64,000 nucleotides of DNA, taken from assembly GCA_018402205.1 (NCBI GenBank), contig JAGYIX010000006.1, forward strand, positions 124,001 to 188,000, given 5' to 3'. The translations under genes and the position numbers were made by a program. A model generated the notes under the pieces. That model was not told where the DNA came from, did not search any database, and saw nothing but the letters and a program-made list of their open reading frames with translations. This stretch comes from Flavobacteriaceae bacterium. GTDB lineage: Bacteria > Bacteroidota > Bacteroidia > Flavobacteriales > Flavobacteriaceae. Below, one piece after another: positions 26,128 through 35,308 of this stretch (position 1 is its first letter; each line of letters starts with the position of its first letter).

Positions 26128-26235
26128 TAGAGAATCTCAAAAGTGGTCGACACCAAGCTATCTTTTGTTTTTTCATGATTTAAAGTTTGGTTGGTTAGTA
26201 AGAAAAGCCCCGACACCTAGTCTGGGCTTTTTTTA
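26128..26235 (+). ncRNA. Candidate small RNA between uvrC and the DUF3108 gene
   Basis: There is no ORF in this 223-base spacer. A -7-like TATATTTA (26119-26126, one mismatch) precedes a stem-loop in which CAAAAG (26138-26143) pairs with CTTTTG (26162-26167), enclosing TGGT-CGAC-ACCA (26144-26155). A strong terminator follows at 26204-26235. A promoter-like box, internal structure and own terminator suggest a transcript of about 105 bases. The possible -33 TTG (26101-26103) is only 15 bases from the -7 box. A flavobacterial Rfam family such as Flavo-1 is a possible match that I cannot test. Confidence 0.45.
26204..26235 (+). terminator. Strong Rho-independent terminator
   Basis: AAAAGCCC pairs with GGGCTTTT, with extra GAC/GTC pairs towards the loop, followed by a run of seven T. 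It stands 165 bases past uvrC, so it more likely ends a separate short transcript than uvrC itself. Confidence 0.85.
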
Positions 26236-26239
26236 ATGC

Positions 26240-26247
26240 TAAATTTG
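26240..26247 (+). promoter_or_regulatory. Predicted -7 box for the DUF3108 gene
   Basis: TAAATTTG is an exact TAnnTTTG match, 16 bases before the ATG and immediately after the terminator. No -33 TTG is visible because the terminator T-run occupies that place. Confidence 0.45.
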
Positions 26248-26263
26248 CAGGCAAATAAAAGCG

Positions 26264-27055
26264 ATGAAGCGCTCTTTTCTTCTTTTCTGTTTTTCACTAC
26301 TTGTATCGTTCTCGGCCCAGGCACAGGTCAAAGACCCTTATCAATCGTTTAAATCTGGAGAGTGGTTGCGTTACCGACTACACTATGGCTTCTTAAATGC
26401 TAGCTATGCCACCCTTTCGGTTAAAGACACTGTATACGGTGGTGTTGAAGCCTATCACGTTATTGGAGAAGGAAGAACTACGGGGTTCGCATCGCTCTTT
26501 TTTAAAGTAGAGGATATATACCAGAGTATTTTTTCGGTCAAGCCTATTCGCCCCATTCATTTTAGAAGAGATATCGACGAGGGCGGATACACTAAAGACA
26601 TTTCTATTGATTTTAATTTTGATGCAGAAACAGCTTTGATCACCAATAATAAAACGGCCTCGTCTTTTGAGATTCCCATTCACCGACAGATTCAAGACTT
26701 ACTTTCTGCCACCTACGCTCTAAGAGAAAACTTTGATAAACAAAAAGTTTCTGTAGGTGACGAGGTCGCCCTAGACATGCTTTTTGACGACGACGGAATC
26801 TACGACTTCAAGCTGTTGTATTTAGGGGAAGAAACCGTGAAGACCATTTTTGGAAACGTAAAGTGCCTTGCATTTAGACCCCTAGTGAAATCAGGTCGCA
26901 TATTTAGAGAAAAGGAATCGTTGACTCTTTGGGTCAGTGATGATGCCAACCATGTTCCCATTCGTATTCAAGCTGATTTGCGTTTTGGCTCAATAAAAGC
27001 TGATCTTGATGGGTTTAAAGGGTTGAAGCACCCATTTATGGTGGGGATGAATTAA
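26264..27055 (+). CDS. DUF3108 domain protein, exported
   Basis: 263 residues. A signal peptide (1-20, ending S-A-Q-A-Q) precedes a DUF3108-type beta-barrel-like domain that starts with G-E-W-L-R-Y-R-L-H-Y-G-F and ends with W-V-S-D-D-A-N-H-V-P-I-R-I, the family hallmarks. The protein should be periplasmic; its function is unknown. It heads the group DUF3108-M23 lipoprotein-pgi-membrane protein, 49 bases upstream of the M23 start, with a separate promoter-like site between. Confidence 0.88.
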   Translation: MKRSFLLFCFSLLVSFSAQAQVKDPYQSFKSGEWLRYRLHYGFLNASYATLSVKDTVYGGVEAYHVIGEGRTTGFASLFFKVEDIYQSIFSVKPIRPIHFRRDIDEGGYTKDISIDFNFDAETALITNNKTASSFEIPIHRQIQDLLSATYALRENFDKQKVSVGDEVALDMLFDDDGIYDFKLLYLGEETVKTIFGNVKCLAFRPLVKSGRIFREKESLTLWVSDDANHVPIRIQADLRFGSIKADLDGFKGLKHPFMVGMN

Positions 27056-27069
27056 GTCAACAGAGCAAG

Positions 27070-27100
27070 TTGACAAGGGCGGTCAAATGACCGAATTTTG
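27070..27100 (+). promoter_or_regulatory. Predicted promoter for the M23 lipoprotein
   Basis: TTGAC (27070-27074) and GAATTTTG (27093-27100; one mismatch to TAnnTTTG) are separated by about 20 bases. It overlaps the first codons of the longest reading frame, arguing for the downstream ATG at 27105. Confidence 0.45.
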
Positions 27101-27104
27101 TGTC

Positions 27105-28418
27105 ATGGTGTTACAGAGTATATTTCGATCTTTTGTCATTGCCTTATGCGCACTAGTCATAACGTCTTGTGGCTCTTCGTCTAGCGAACAAGTATTGGGC
27201 CCTAGAAATGAAGTAGAAATGCCTGTAGACATGCAGTTCGGCTTTAATATGATTGACTTTGAGGTTGAGCTAGACACCATTAAAAGCGGAGACACTTTTG
27301 GTAAAATCATGTTGAGTCGAGATGCCGACTTTCAAAAGGTAGATCAGGCAGCCCGTCAGTCTCGCTCGTCTTTTGATCTTAGAAAAATTCAGATCGGGAA
27401 ACCCTACCGCATTTTAAAAAGCTGTGACTCGTTACAGCGCCCTGCAGTATTTATTTACGAAAACGATTTTCTGAATTTTACGGTCGTTGATCTGCGTGAT
27501 GAGGTAAAGGTATACGAAGAGAAACATGCGTATGATTTAGTCGAAAGGCAATTGTCAGGTGTGATAGAAGGATCGTTATACGAGACCCTTCAGCGACAGG
27601 GAATCGATCAAAACTTGAGTCAAGAGCTCGCCAATATTTACGCTTGGAATATTGATTTCTTTAGACTATTTGAGGGAGACAAGTTTAAGGTCATCGCGCA
27701 TGAGCGAAAACTCAGAGATGGTACTATGGCTGGAATTAAATCGATTAAGGCAGCGGTATTTGAGCATCGAGGAGAAACCTATTATGCGTTCGCGGCGAAC
27801 GTGAATGAGAAAACGCTTCAGACTGAGTACTACGATGAAAACGGCGAGAGCCTTAGACGTACCTTTTTGAAAGCTCCTCTTAAATTCAATGCGTATAGAA
27901 TTTCTTCGCGCTACAATCTTCGACGAAAAATCGCCTTTTACGGCAACCGTACTAGAGCCCATAAAGGAACTGACTATGCTGCTCCCGTGGGCACTCCGAT
28001 CATTGCTACTGCAGATGGAGAGGTCATTGAGGCTACCAGAAGGGGCGGAAATGGAATCTATGCCAAAATTCGGCATAACGGCACGTATTCTACCCAGTAC
28101 TTGCACATGAAGGCCTTGAATGTAAAAAAGGGTCAGCGCGTTAGTCAAGGAGATATTATTGGGTGGATAGGCATGACAGGCAATACCTCGGGCCCGCATG
28201 TCTGCTATCGCTTCTGGAAAAATGGGAGCCAGGTTGATCCACTTCAAGAGAAGTTGCCAGCAGCCGAACCTATTGCCAAAGCTCTTTCCAAGTCTTATTA
28301 TCAATACATAAAGTTGCCCTTTGAACAGTTAGCTTGCATACCGTATCCTGGTGAAAATGACTTAAATTCAAAGCCTGAAATCACCATCAATAACGAAGAT
28401 GCCGTTACCTCAAAATAA
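27105..28418 (+). CDS. M23 family metallopeptidase lipoprotein
   Basis: 437 residues from ATG 27105. An ATG at 27087 is in frame, but the later start puts a clean lipoprotein signal (V-I-T-S-C-G, Cys17) at the N-terminus and leaves a promoter-like box upstream. A long N-terminal region with LysM-like or OapA-like character (about 40-250) is followed by a LytM/M23 domain with H-K-G-T-D-Y near 290, Y-L-H-M-K and G-P-H-V-C-Y-R-F. The zinc ligands H, D, H are all present. It likely cuts peptidoglycan cross-links or activates amidases. It overlaps pgi by 20 bases. Confidence 0.9.
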   Translation: MVLQSIFRSFVIALCALVITSCGSSSSEQVLGPRNEVEMPVDMQFGFNMIDFEVELDTIKSGDTFGKIMLSRDADFQKVDQAARQSRSSFDLRKIQIGKPYRILKSCDSLQRPAVFIYENDFLNFTVVDLRDEVKVYEEKHAYDLVERQLSGVIEGSLYETLQRQGIDQNLSQELANIYAWNIDFFRLFEGDKFKVIAHERKLRDGTMAGIKSIKAAVFEHRGETYYAFAANVNEKTLQTEYYDENGESLRRTFLKAPLKFNAYRISSRYNLRRKIAFYGNRTRAHKGTDYAAPVGTPIIATADGEVIEATRRGGNGIYAKIRHNGTYSTQYLHMKALNVKKGQRVSQGDIIGWIGMTGNTSGPHVCYRFWKNGSQVDPLQEKLPAAEPIAKALSKSYYQYIKLPFEQLACIPYPGENDLNSKPEITINNEDAVTSK

Positions 28419-30043
28419 CCCGGAGTCTCTTTCAAGTTGGAAAGCTTTAAAAGCTAAGGCCCAATCACTTAAATCGGCCCACTTGCTCGATCTTTTCGAT
28501 CAAAACCCTAAGCGCGTTGAGCAAATGAGCCTTGAATGGAACGACTTTTACATAGACTTTTCTAAGAACTTAATTGATGATTCCGCATGGAAGCTGCTCT
28601 ACGATCTTGCGTTTCAAACGGGTCTAGAACAGGCAAAGAAGGCCTATTTTGAAGGATCATCCATTAACGCAACCGAAGGCAGGGCGGTTCTTCACACGGC
28701 ACTTCGAGGCGATACGGTTAAAGCTAGGGTTGACGGCAAAGAAGTGAGCGCTGAGGTAGCCGAAGTATTGGGGCGAATAGAGGCTCTTTCGAACGCTGTC
28801 ATATCGGGTGAAAAGACCGGATACACTCAGAAGAAATTTACCGATGTCGTGAACATCGGCATAGGCGGATCTGATTTGGGCCCCGTAATGGTCACCGAGG
28901 CCTTGGCTCATTACAAGAATCACTTGAATCTGCATTTCATGAGCAATGTAGATCCTGATCACAGCGCTGAGCTGCTGTCTCGACTAAATCCGGAGACCAC
29001 CTTATTTTTGATTGTTTCCAAATCATTCGGAACCCAAGAAACCTTAATGAACGCTCAGACGGTTCGCAAGTGGTTTGTCGAGCGCACCAACGAAGCGGCA
29101 ATTGCCGATCACTTTGCCGCCGTGTCTACCAACTTAGGGCAGACGGCTAGTTTTGGAATAAATGACGACATGGTGTTTCCCATGGCCGACTGGGTGGGCG
29201 GAAGATTCTCGCTTTGGAGTGCAGTAGGCCTCTCTATTTCCCTGTCGGTCGGATACGCACATTTTGAGTCACTTTTAGCTGGGGCAGCCGGCATGGATCA
29301 ACATTTTTTAGATGCCCCCATTGAAGACAACTTGCCTACAAAAATGGCCTTATTAGGCATTTGGTACACCAACTTTATGGAGGCTGAAACTGAAGCTGTT
29401 ATTCCTTATACCCAGTATCTGCATCGTTTCTCTGCCTATCTGCAGCAGGCATCTATGGAGAGCAATGGCAAGTCGGTTTCGCGCTCAGGCAAGCGCGTTA
29501 ACTATCAGACTGGCTCTATTGTTTGGGGGGAGCCAGGGACTAACTCTCAACATGCCTTTTTTCAGCTCATTCACCAGGGCACAAAGCTGATACCCTGTGA
29601 TTTTATTGGATTTAGAAGATCGCTTACACGACAATCAACCCCATCAAGACGCGCTAATGGCCAACTTCTTTGCACAAACAGAGGCGCTCATGACTGGAAA
29701 GACTGTTGAGCAAGTGACAGCCGAATTCACGCAAAAGGGAATAGATGAAGACGCGGTAAAAGACATTATTCCGCATAAGGTTTTCGAAGGAAATAAACCT
29801 ACTACTACCTTTTTGATAGAATCGCTCACACCCTTTAATTTAGGGGCACTAATTAGTGCCTATGAGCACAAAATTTTTGTTCAGGGAGTCATCTGGAATA
29901 TTTATAGTTACGATCAGTGGGGGGTTGAGCTCGGAAAGCAATTAGCTAATCGCATACTCGACGAGTGGATAGAAAATTCGCCCGGATCGCACGATCCTTC
30001 TACGCTTTCGCTATTGAATCGTTATAAAAAATCTGTATCTTAA
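28399..30043 (+). CDS. pgi: Glucose-6-phosphate isomerase, apparent frameshift
   Basis: Interconverts glucose-6-phosphate and fructose-6-phosphate in glycolysis. The first frame runs 28399-29613 and ends its homology at C-D-F-I-G-F; it then reads 33 unrelated residues to a stop at 29709. The rest of the enzyme continues one base further on from 29615 (E-D-R-L-H-D-N-Q, then [11 protein letters not shown]) to 30043. Skipping one A at 29614 restores about 548 residues, the usual family length. Signature parts are intact on both sides: [26 protein letters not shown], and the C-terminal D-Q-W-G-V-E-L-G-K helix. The start overlaps the M23 gene by 20 bases. Confidence 0.9.
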
Positions 30044-30074
30044 AAGCTGTTATAAAACCAACACCTATACCTTT

Positions 30075-30509
30075 ATGAACGTCTTTATTTCTCTACATTC
30101 TTACATCGCCTTTTTGGCCTTAAGCGTTGTGCTTTTAGCATTCATTAACGCCCTAAACGGATTTTTGACCTCTAGAGAATTCATTGACACCAGAGATCGC
30201 AGGCTCTCTTTGGCCGGAGTGGCCTTCTTTCATCTTCAGTTTTTGATTGGGGTTGTGGTTTATTTTACTTCTGCTAAAGGCTTCTACGCCATTTCTGAAT
30301 TGGGTATTGGAGGCCTTACCTCTGCTGCTCGTCTTACAGCCTTGGAGCACCCCGTGACCAATCTTATTGCGGTTGCTTTAGTAACAATCGGTTGGTCACG
30401 CCACAAAAAATTGACCGATTCTAAGGCTAAGTTTAAGAGCATAGCACTTTTCTATGGTATCGGATTACTTCTAGTGCTTAGTCGTATTCCTTGGGGTCAG
30501 TGGGAGTAA
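30075..30509 (+). CDS. Small multi-pass membrane protein (cytochrome b-like)
   Basis: 144 residues with four hydrophobic helices (about 8-28, 46-64, 92-108, 122-138) and histidines in helices 1, 2 and 3 (H8, H53, H91 by count) that could ligate heme, as in proteins annotated cytochrome B in flavobacteria. It lies 31 bases after pgi and its 3' end overlaps the convergent nuclease gene by 32 bases. Inner-membrane location is secure; heme binding and function are inference. Confidence 0.65.
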   Translation: MNVFISLHSYIAFLALSVVLLAFINALNGFLTSREFIDTRDRRLSLAGVAFFHLQFLIGVVVYFTSAKGFYAISELGIGGLTSAARLTALEHPVTNLIAVALVTIGWSRHKKLTDSKAKFKSIALFYGIGLLLVLSRIPWGQWE

Positions 30510-31506
30510 GTATTGCAATCACTGGAAAGTGGTCACTGTAACCACCTACATAGTTCTGCCCGACATAAGTTCGAAGCGGATAGTTTTTAAATCTTCCGTC
30601 TAGCTGGGTCAGAAATTTTTTGCGATAAACACCTGCTCCTTGAAGCCGAAGAGGACCCTCTTTTAAGAAGTTATTGGTAAAGATTAGCTGATCGAATAAA
30701 TGCCACCTGTCTCTATAAGCGATGCTTCCAACCCCTTGCTTGTGAATAGCCTCCATGGGATTATAGAACCCAATTTCAGTATTCTTTGATTGAACAAAGC
30801 GTTTTACTGATCGATCGTTAGGGTCGTCGTTCAAATCGCCCATAAGCACAATTTGTGCTTGAGGATCGTTCTGTTTAATAGAGTCAGTGACGCGCTTGCT
30901 GTAATAGCTAGCGGTTATTCTAAAGTACTCAGATCTTTTTTGACCCCCACTTCTAGAGGGCCAGTGGGCCACAATGAAATGCACTTTAGTACTTCCGAGC
31001 CATCCACTCACTACCAATAGGTCTCTAGTATATTTTGGTGTGTTGTCACTCAAGAACAGGCGCACGGCTACCTTTTCAAAATGAGTGGGCTTAAATGCGT
31101 TAGAGTTATATAAAAGCGCAACGTCAATACCCCTTCGATCGGGGCTTTCGAAATGCACAAAACGACAACTGTTTGCTGCAGCGAATTTATTACACAGGGC
31201 TTTGAGAACGGAAGCATTTTCTATTTCGCATACCCCGAGCACTCCCCAAATATTGGGGCTTGTAGCCCGACTAATAGAGTCGATTACCTTATTGATCTGA
31301 TCAATCTTGTGATTGAACCGCTCAGTCGACCAGTTGTAAGCGCCACTAGGTGTGTGCTCATTGTCGTCTACTTCTTTGTTGTTAATAGTGTCGAATAGGT
31401 TTTCGAGGTTGTAGAATCCGATCCAATAACCTTGAGCCACAAGACCTTGTATGCCAGCAGTAAATAACAGTGCAAACAGCACTGCCTTGAGGTGTTTTTT
31501 TCTCAT
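30478..31506 (-). CDS. Secreted endonuclease/exonuclease/phosphatase family protein
   Basis: 342 residues. A signal peptide (1-24, ending L-V-A-Q) precedes an EEP fold with N-L-E-N-L-F-D, C-E-I-E-N, a D-R-R-G-I-D-V-A-L-L-Y strand, L-M-G-D-L-N-D-D-P and Y-S-D-H-F-P-V: the metal and catalytic residues (N, E, D, N, D, H) are complete. It should cleave phosphodiesters outside the cytoplasm, with DNA or RNA the likeliest substrate. It is divergent (62 bases) from a TonB receptor and DUF5689/lamin-tail lipoprotein, which suggests joint use of nucleic acid. Confidence 0.88.
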   Translation of the reverse strand: MRKKHLKAVLFALLFTAGIQGLVAQGYWIGFYNLENLFDTINNKEVDDNEHTPSGAYNWSTERFNHKIDQINKVIDSISRATSPNIWGVLGVCEIENASVLKALCNKFAAANSCRFVHFESPDRRGIDVALLYNSNAFKPTHFEKVAVRLFLSDNTPKYTRDLLVVSGWLGSTKVHFIVAHWPSRSGGQKRSEYFRITASYYSKRVTDSIKQNDPQAQIVLMGDLNDDPNDRSVKRFVQSKNTEIGFYNPMEAIHKQGVGSIAYRDRWHLFDQLIFTNNFLKEGPLRLQGAGVYRKKFLTQLDGRFKNYPLRTYVGQNYVGGYSDHFPVIAILTPTDPKEYD

Positions 31507-31568
31507 GCTTCAAAGGTCTAGCTCTTCCCTGCAAGACTCTTGCGCTGTGCCGATTTAGCTTCGCCTTC

Positions 31569-33941
31569 ATGAACAAAAAAGCACTGATACTGCTCTGTTT
31601 AATCACGACTATTGGGTTGTGGGCTCAAGATGAAGAGGTCGATTTGCTCTTCACCGACGAGTACGCACGGGTACTTCACGCCACCCAATCTCCCTTCGAA
31701 CGCAGCGCTCAGTTTGATTGGTCTTTAGGCTGGTTTAGGTACAGAGGCTTGGGCCCTGAGCATACCGCGTATTTTGTAAATGGGGCCAAGGTGAATTCTA
31801 TCTTAGACAAGCGCATTGATTGGAATAGATGGGGCGGGCTCAATGATATCACCCGTTATCCGGAGACATCTCTCTACGCCAACGCCTCGCTGCTTCCTTC
31901 ACAGGTTTCTGGCGCACAGATCATTCGAACCGATACCGAGAAACAGCGGTCTAATTATCGGTTGACCACTTCACTGGCCGATCGCTCGTATAGCTCTCGT
32001 ATTATGCTGACCGCCTTGCACAATATGGGTAAAGTGAATATACTGAGCAGCGGGTCGCTGCGATCGGCCCAATCAGGCTACTACACGGCCACGCCCTATG
32101 CGGGAAGGTCTGGCTTTATTCAGCTCTCTTTAGACCAACCATCATTTTCAGTCAAAGTGCTGGCTATGAACACCTTCACTTCACGGGTAAGCCCTGAGGC
32201 TCAAACGCGTGAGGTTTGGGGGCTCACTAATGAACGCTACAATTCGAGCTGGGGCTACGATCAGTCGGGGGCCAGACCCCTAAAACCGCGTTTACACAAA
32301 CATCAATTTTATCAGGTAGAGCTGGCACGAAACTTTAATCAGTTAAAAATGTCTGCCGGAGCCTTCAATTATTTTCAGCGCTTTGAGCGGCAAAACCTGA
32401 GCTATCAACTAGCTCCAAACCCCTTTGCTACCTACTACCGTTACCTTCCGTCTTTTTATGCTTCTCGCCCCTTTGTTCAGTCAAGAATTTTACAGAATAA
32501 TGGACTAGAGAAGGGGGTTGATCTCGATCGATTAAGAGAGGCGAATGCCAATAGTGAGTTTGCGCGTTATGGGCTGCTTTCTGATGTGCGCGATTCGCGC
32601 CAAAGGGCGGCTTATTTCAGTCTAAGTCTAGAACGGTTAACGAGTCGTATCGGTTTTTGGGGGCAGTACACCGAAGAGACCGCTTACCATTTTCAGCGAC
32701 TTGACGATCTTCTCGGGGCTAGGCATTACCTCAATATAGATCTCTACGATGGGGTAGAATACGACTTAAATAATGAGCCTGAGAAGTACGAGGGGGATAC
32801 GATAAATTACCATTATGCGTTGAGCGCCCGTAGCCTCGAACTCGCCTTGAACTATCAGAAAAGCTCGAAGCATTTTGAGTTTAGCGCTCAGCTTTATACC
32901 AGAAATTCAGGTGCCTTAAGGCGGGCCCTTTCAAGGCATGAGTTTTACCAATTAGAGCCTGAAACTAGTTCTCTACCGCCAGCAATAGATGCTGCACTTT
33001 CGATGGTTTTAGAGTATTTCAAATCGGGAAATTCCGAGTGGCGTCTAAGGGGATATTTAGAAAGAGCCCATCAGACGGCTGAGGCCCATTTCATAAATAC
33101 ACGTTACAGTCACCTTAGCGATAGGCCCAATGCAGACGCGTTTGCAGACATAGCGCTTCACTATTTCTATAAACAGCCCCAATTTATGGCTATGCTTCAG
33201 AGCTCGTTACTAAGCCATTATGATGCCGTATCTAACACCTATTTTTTTGCCGAAGCGGTCGACTGGCAAGAATTAGTAACCCAGCGCGTGCGGGGTGCTC
33301 GATTAATGGCCATTGAGATTTCGGGCTCCCTTCAATACGAACTAAGCACTGAGATTAGTCTTGAAGGTGCATTCTATTTACTTTATGATCGCCTTCAGAC
33401 TCCTGAGTCGGTTCGTTTATACCTACCAAACAACAATGATTTAGCGACTGATTCGCCTATTTATAAGATTGATCTAGATCGGCAAGGGCACTTCTATGGA
33501 TCATCTGGCCCTCATCGCGCGATGAGTTTAGGGCTCTCTTACCGAAGTCAAAACTATTGGAGCATTTCTTTAAAATCAAACTACTTGTCGCATACCTACA
33601 TTCCAGTTTCTTGGCCACAGCAGTCCGAAAAATTTAGGCAAGAATTGAAGTCGTATGGTATACAAGACGTAAGTCAAGAGCGCTTAGACGGACTATTTTA
33701 CCTTCAGTTCTTGCTCTCAAAGTCGTGGAGAACACCAAACGGTTATCTACAGCTGTTTGCTTCGCTATCAAACATCACTAATACGGTGAAACCCATTGCT
33801 GGCTATGCCTCTTCTAGACTGCTCAGCCCTCGCGATTTTGCCGCTAATCAGGTTTACCAACCCGTCTTTGCCACTAAATATTGGCAAAATGTGGGTCGCA
33901 ATTATTTTATCAATCTCAGTTATAGCTTTAATTCTATTTAA
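31569..33941 (+). CDS. TonB-dependent receptor-like outer-membrane protein
   Basis: 790 residues. A signal peptide (1-19) is followed directly by a divergent plug-like region (about 25-130, with Y-F-V-N-G-A-K-V-N-S in the position of the usual D-G-V/I), with no carboxypeptidase-regulatory domain and no obvious TonB box. The rest is aromatic- and Arg-rich barrel sequence ending in N-Y-F-I-N-L-S-Y-S-F, a normal barrel C-terminus. It is paired with the downstream lipoprotein (2 bases apart) like a SusC/SusD-type couple. Ligand unknown; a nucleotide or oligonucleotide is inferred from the adjacent nuclease. Confidence 0.8.
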   Translation: MNKKALILLCLITTIGLWAQDEEVDLLFTDEYARVLHATQSPFERSAQFDWSLGWFRYRGLGPEHTAYFVNGAKVNSILDKRIDWNRWGGLNDITRYPETSLYANASLLPSQVSGAQIIRTDTEKQRSNYRLTTSLADRSYSSRIMLTALHNMGKVNILSSGSLRSAQSGYYTATPYAGRSGFIQLSLDQPSFSVKVLAMNTFTSRVSPEAQTREVWGLTNERYNSSWGYDQSGARPLKPRLHKHQFYQVELARNFNQLKMSAGAFNYFQRFERQNLSYQLAPNPFATYYRYLPSFYASRPFVQSRILQNNGLEKGVDLDRLREANANSEFARYGLLSDVRDSRQRAAYFSLSLERLTSRIGFWGQYTEETAYHFQRLDDLLGARHYLNIDLYDGVEYDLNNEPEKYEGDTINYHYALSARSLELALNYQKSSKHFEFSAQLYTRNSGALRRALSRHEFYQLEPETSSLPPAIDAALSMVLEYFKSGNSEWRLRGYLERAHQTAEAHFINTRYSHLSDRPNADAFADIALHYFYKQPQFMAMLQSSLLSHYDAVSNTYFFAEAVDWQELVTQRVRGARLMAIEISGSLQYELSTEISLEGAFYLLYDRLQTPESVRLYLPNNNDLATDSPIYKIDLDRQGHFYGSSGPHRAMSLGLSYRSQNYWSISLKSNYLSHTYIPVSWPQQSEKFRQELKSYGIQDVSQERLDGLFYLQFLLSKSWRTPNGYLQLFASLSNITNTVKPIAGYASSRLLSPRDFAANQVYQPVFATKYWQNVGRNYFINLSYSFNSI

Positions 33942-33943
33942 TT

Positions 33944-35308
33944 ATGAACAGATCATTTATTTTATTTTTTAGCTTTTTACTTTTCTCTTGCAAGCCCGAC
34001 CCTGAATTGGCAGATGTTACCAATGAAATCGACACAGTGCCTTTCACCTTGAGTTGTGAGGCGGCCATAAGTGATTGGCAAGATGTTTTACCCCCCTCTT
34101 CAGCGTCATGGGAATACACCCTTGCGAATCAGTCGGTTATTAGCGGAATAGTAGTGTCATCTGACGCCGAGGGTGCGTTTTATCGATCGTTGATTATCGC
34201 TGAAGAATCTGGATCTAAAACGCTTGAGTTGCTACTAGATCAGCCAGATACCGCCTTAAATTATCCTAGGGGCAGTCGAGTCTTGGTCGATCTCTCATCT
34301 TTGAGTTTTAAGCGAAAACAAGAGCAGATTCAAGTGGGAGTTTATTCGGAGTCTTTTGGCAATGACGCCTTGGCCCCGATTCCGCCTGCTGAGATGACCC
34401 AAAAATTATTGCGCTGCGGATCGGTCGAGTTAAGACCTATTGAAATAGAGGACCTTTCAACACTAGAAGCCTTGTGGCCCAACACCTTAGTGAAACTCAA
34501 TGCGGTCATGTTTCGACAGGCTGAGGTCGGAGTTCCTTTTGTCAGCGGCGCCAAGGAATCTGGTTTGCGCATTATCGAGAACTGTCAAGGCCAAGAATTG
34601 AATTTACTCTACACGGGATATGAAGACTTCGCTTTAGAATTAATTCCCGAAGGCAGCGGAAGCATTACTGGGCTAACTATGACTACTAATTCAGGAAGTA
34701 TTCAAGTGGCTCATTGGAGCGATATTGACCTTAGAAACCAGCGTTGTACCCCACCCTCAACCGATAATGCGGCTCTTTTCATTTCAGAAATTGCCGACCC
34801 AGATAATGAGGCAAAGGCGCGATTTATAGAGCTGTATAACAATGAGCCCTATGCTTTTTCGCTTGAGGGCTGGTCATTACTGCGTTATACCAATGATTCG
34901 GTCGAGGTTTCACATGCCCTAGATCTTTCTTCGGTGACTATAGAAGCACAGTCTACCCTGGTGATCGCCGCTGACGCCACTATTTTTGAGTCTGTTTACG
35001 GATTTGCGCCTCATTTAGAAGCGAAGTCTAATAGTGCCGCGAACTCTAATGGAGATGATAATATGGCACTGGTGAACCCGAGTGGAGAACTGGTAGATAT
35101 TTTTGGAGTCATAGGCGTCGATGGTACGGGAACAGCTCACGAATTTGAAGACGGAAGGGCTCTGCGCAAGCCATTTGTAAAGCGAGGAAATAGTGTTTTT
35201 GAGCCAAGCGAATGGATCATCACTAACGACACTGGAGGCGAAGGAACTATAAAGCAGCCAGCTATTGCCCCAGACGATTTTACACCCAATGAGCACTTAG
35301 TCGAGTAA
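33944..35308 (+). CDS. DUF5689/lamin-tail domain lipoprotein
   Basis: 454 residues. A lipoprotein signal (L-F-S-C-K, Cys16) leads to a DUF5689-like domain (about 30-250; sugar/nucleic-acid-binding OB-like strands) and a C-terminal lamin-tail (LTD) domain beginning L-F-I-S-E-I-A-D-P-D near 279 and containing F-I-E-L-Y-N and G-W-S-L-L. LTD domains are common in secreted bacterial nucleases and surface proteins. It probably sits on the outer surface as partner of the preceding receptor. It converges on, and overlaps by 12 bases, the Big_5 lipoprotein gene. Confidence 0.8.
   Translation: MNRSFILFFSFLLFSCKPDPELADVTNEIDTVPFTLSCEAAISDWQDVLPPSSASWEYTLANQSVISGIVVSSDAEGAFYRSLIIAEESGSKTLELLLDQPDTALNYPRGSRVLVDLSSLSFKRKQEQIQVGVYSESFGNDALAPIPPAEMTQKLLRCGSVELRPIEIEDLSTLEALWPNTLVKLNAVMFRQAEVGVPFVSGAKESGLRIIENCQGQELNLLYTGYEDFALELIPEGSGSITGLTMTTNSGSIQVAHWSDIDLRNQRCTPPSTDNAALFISEIADPDNEAKARFIELYNNEPYAFSLEGWSLLRYTNDSVEVSHALDLSSVTIEAQSTLVIAADATIFESVYGFAPHLEAKSNSAANSNGDDNMALVNPSGELVDIFGVIGVDGTGTAHEFEDGRALRKPFVKRGNSVFEPSEWIITNDTGGEGTIKQPAIAPDDFTPNEHLVE

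Noticed and set aside
27666-28304. 212-codon open frame on the minus strand inside the M23 lipoprotein gene
   Set aside because: It lies wholly in a clear peptidase gene, shows no family features and is explained by codon use on the other strand.
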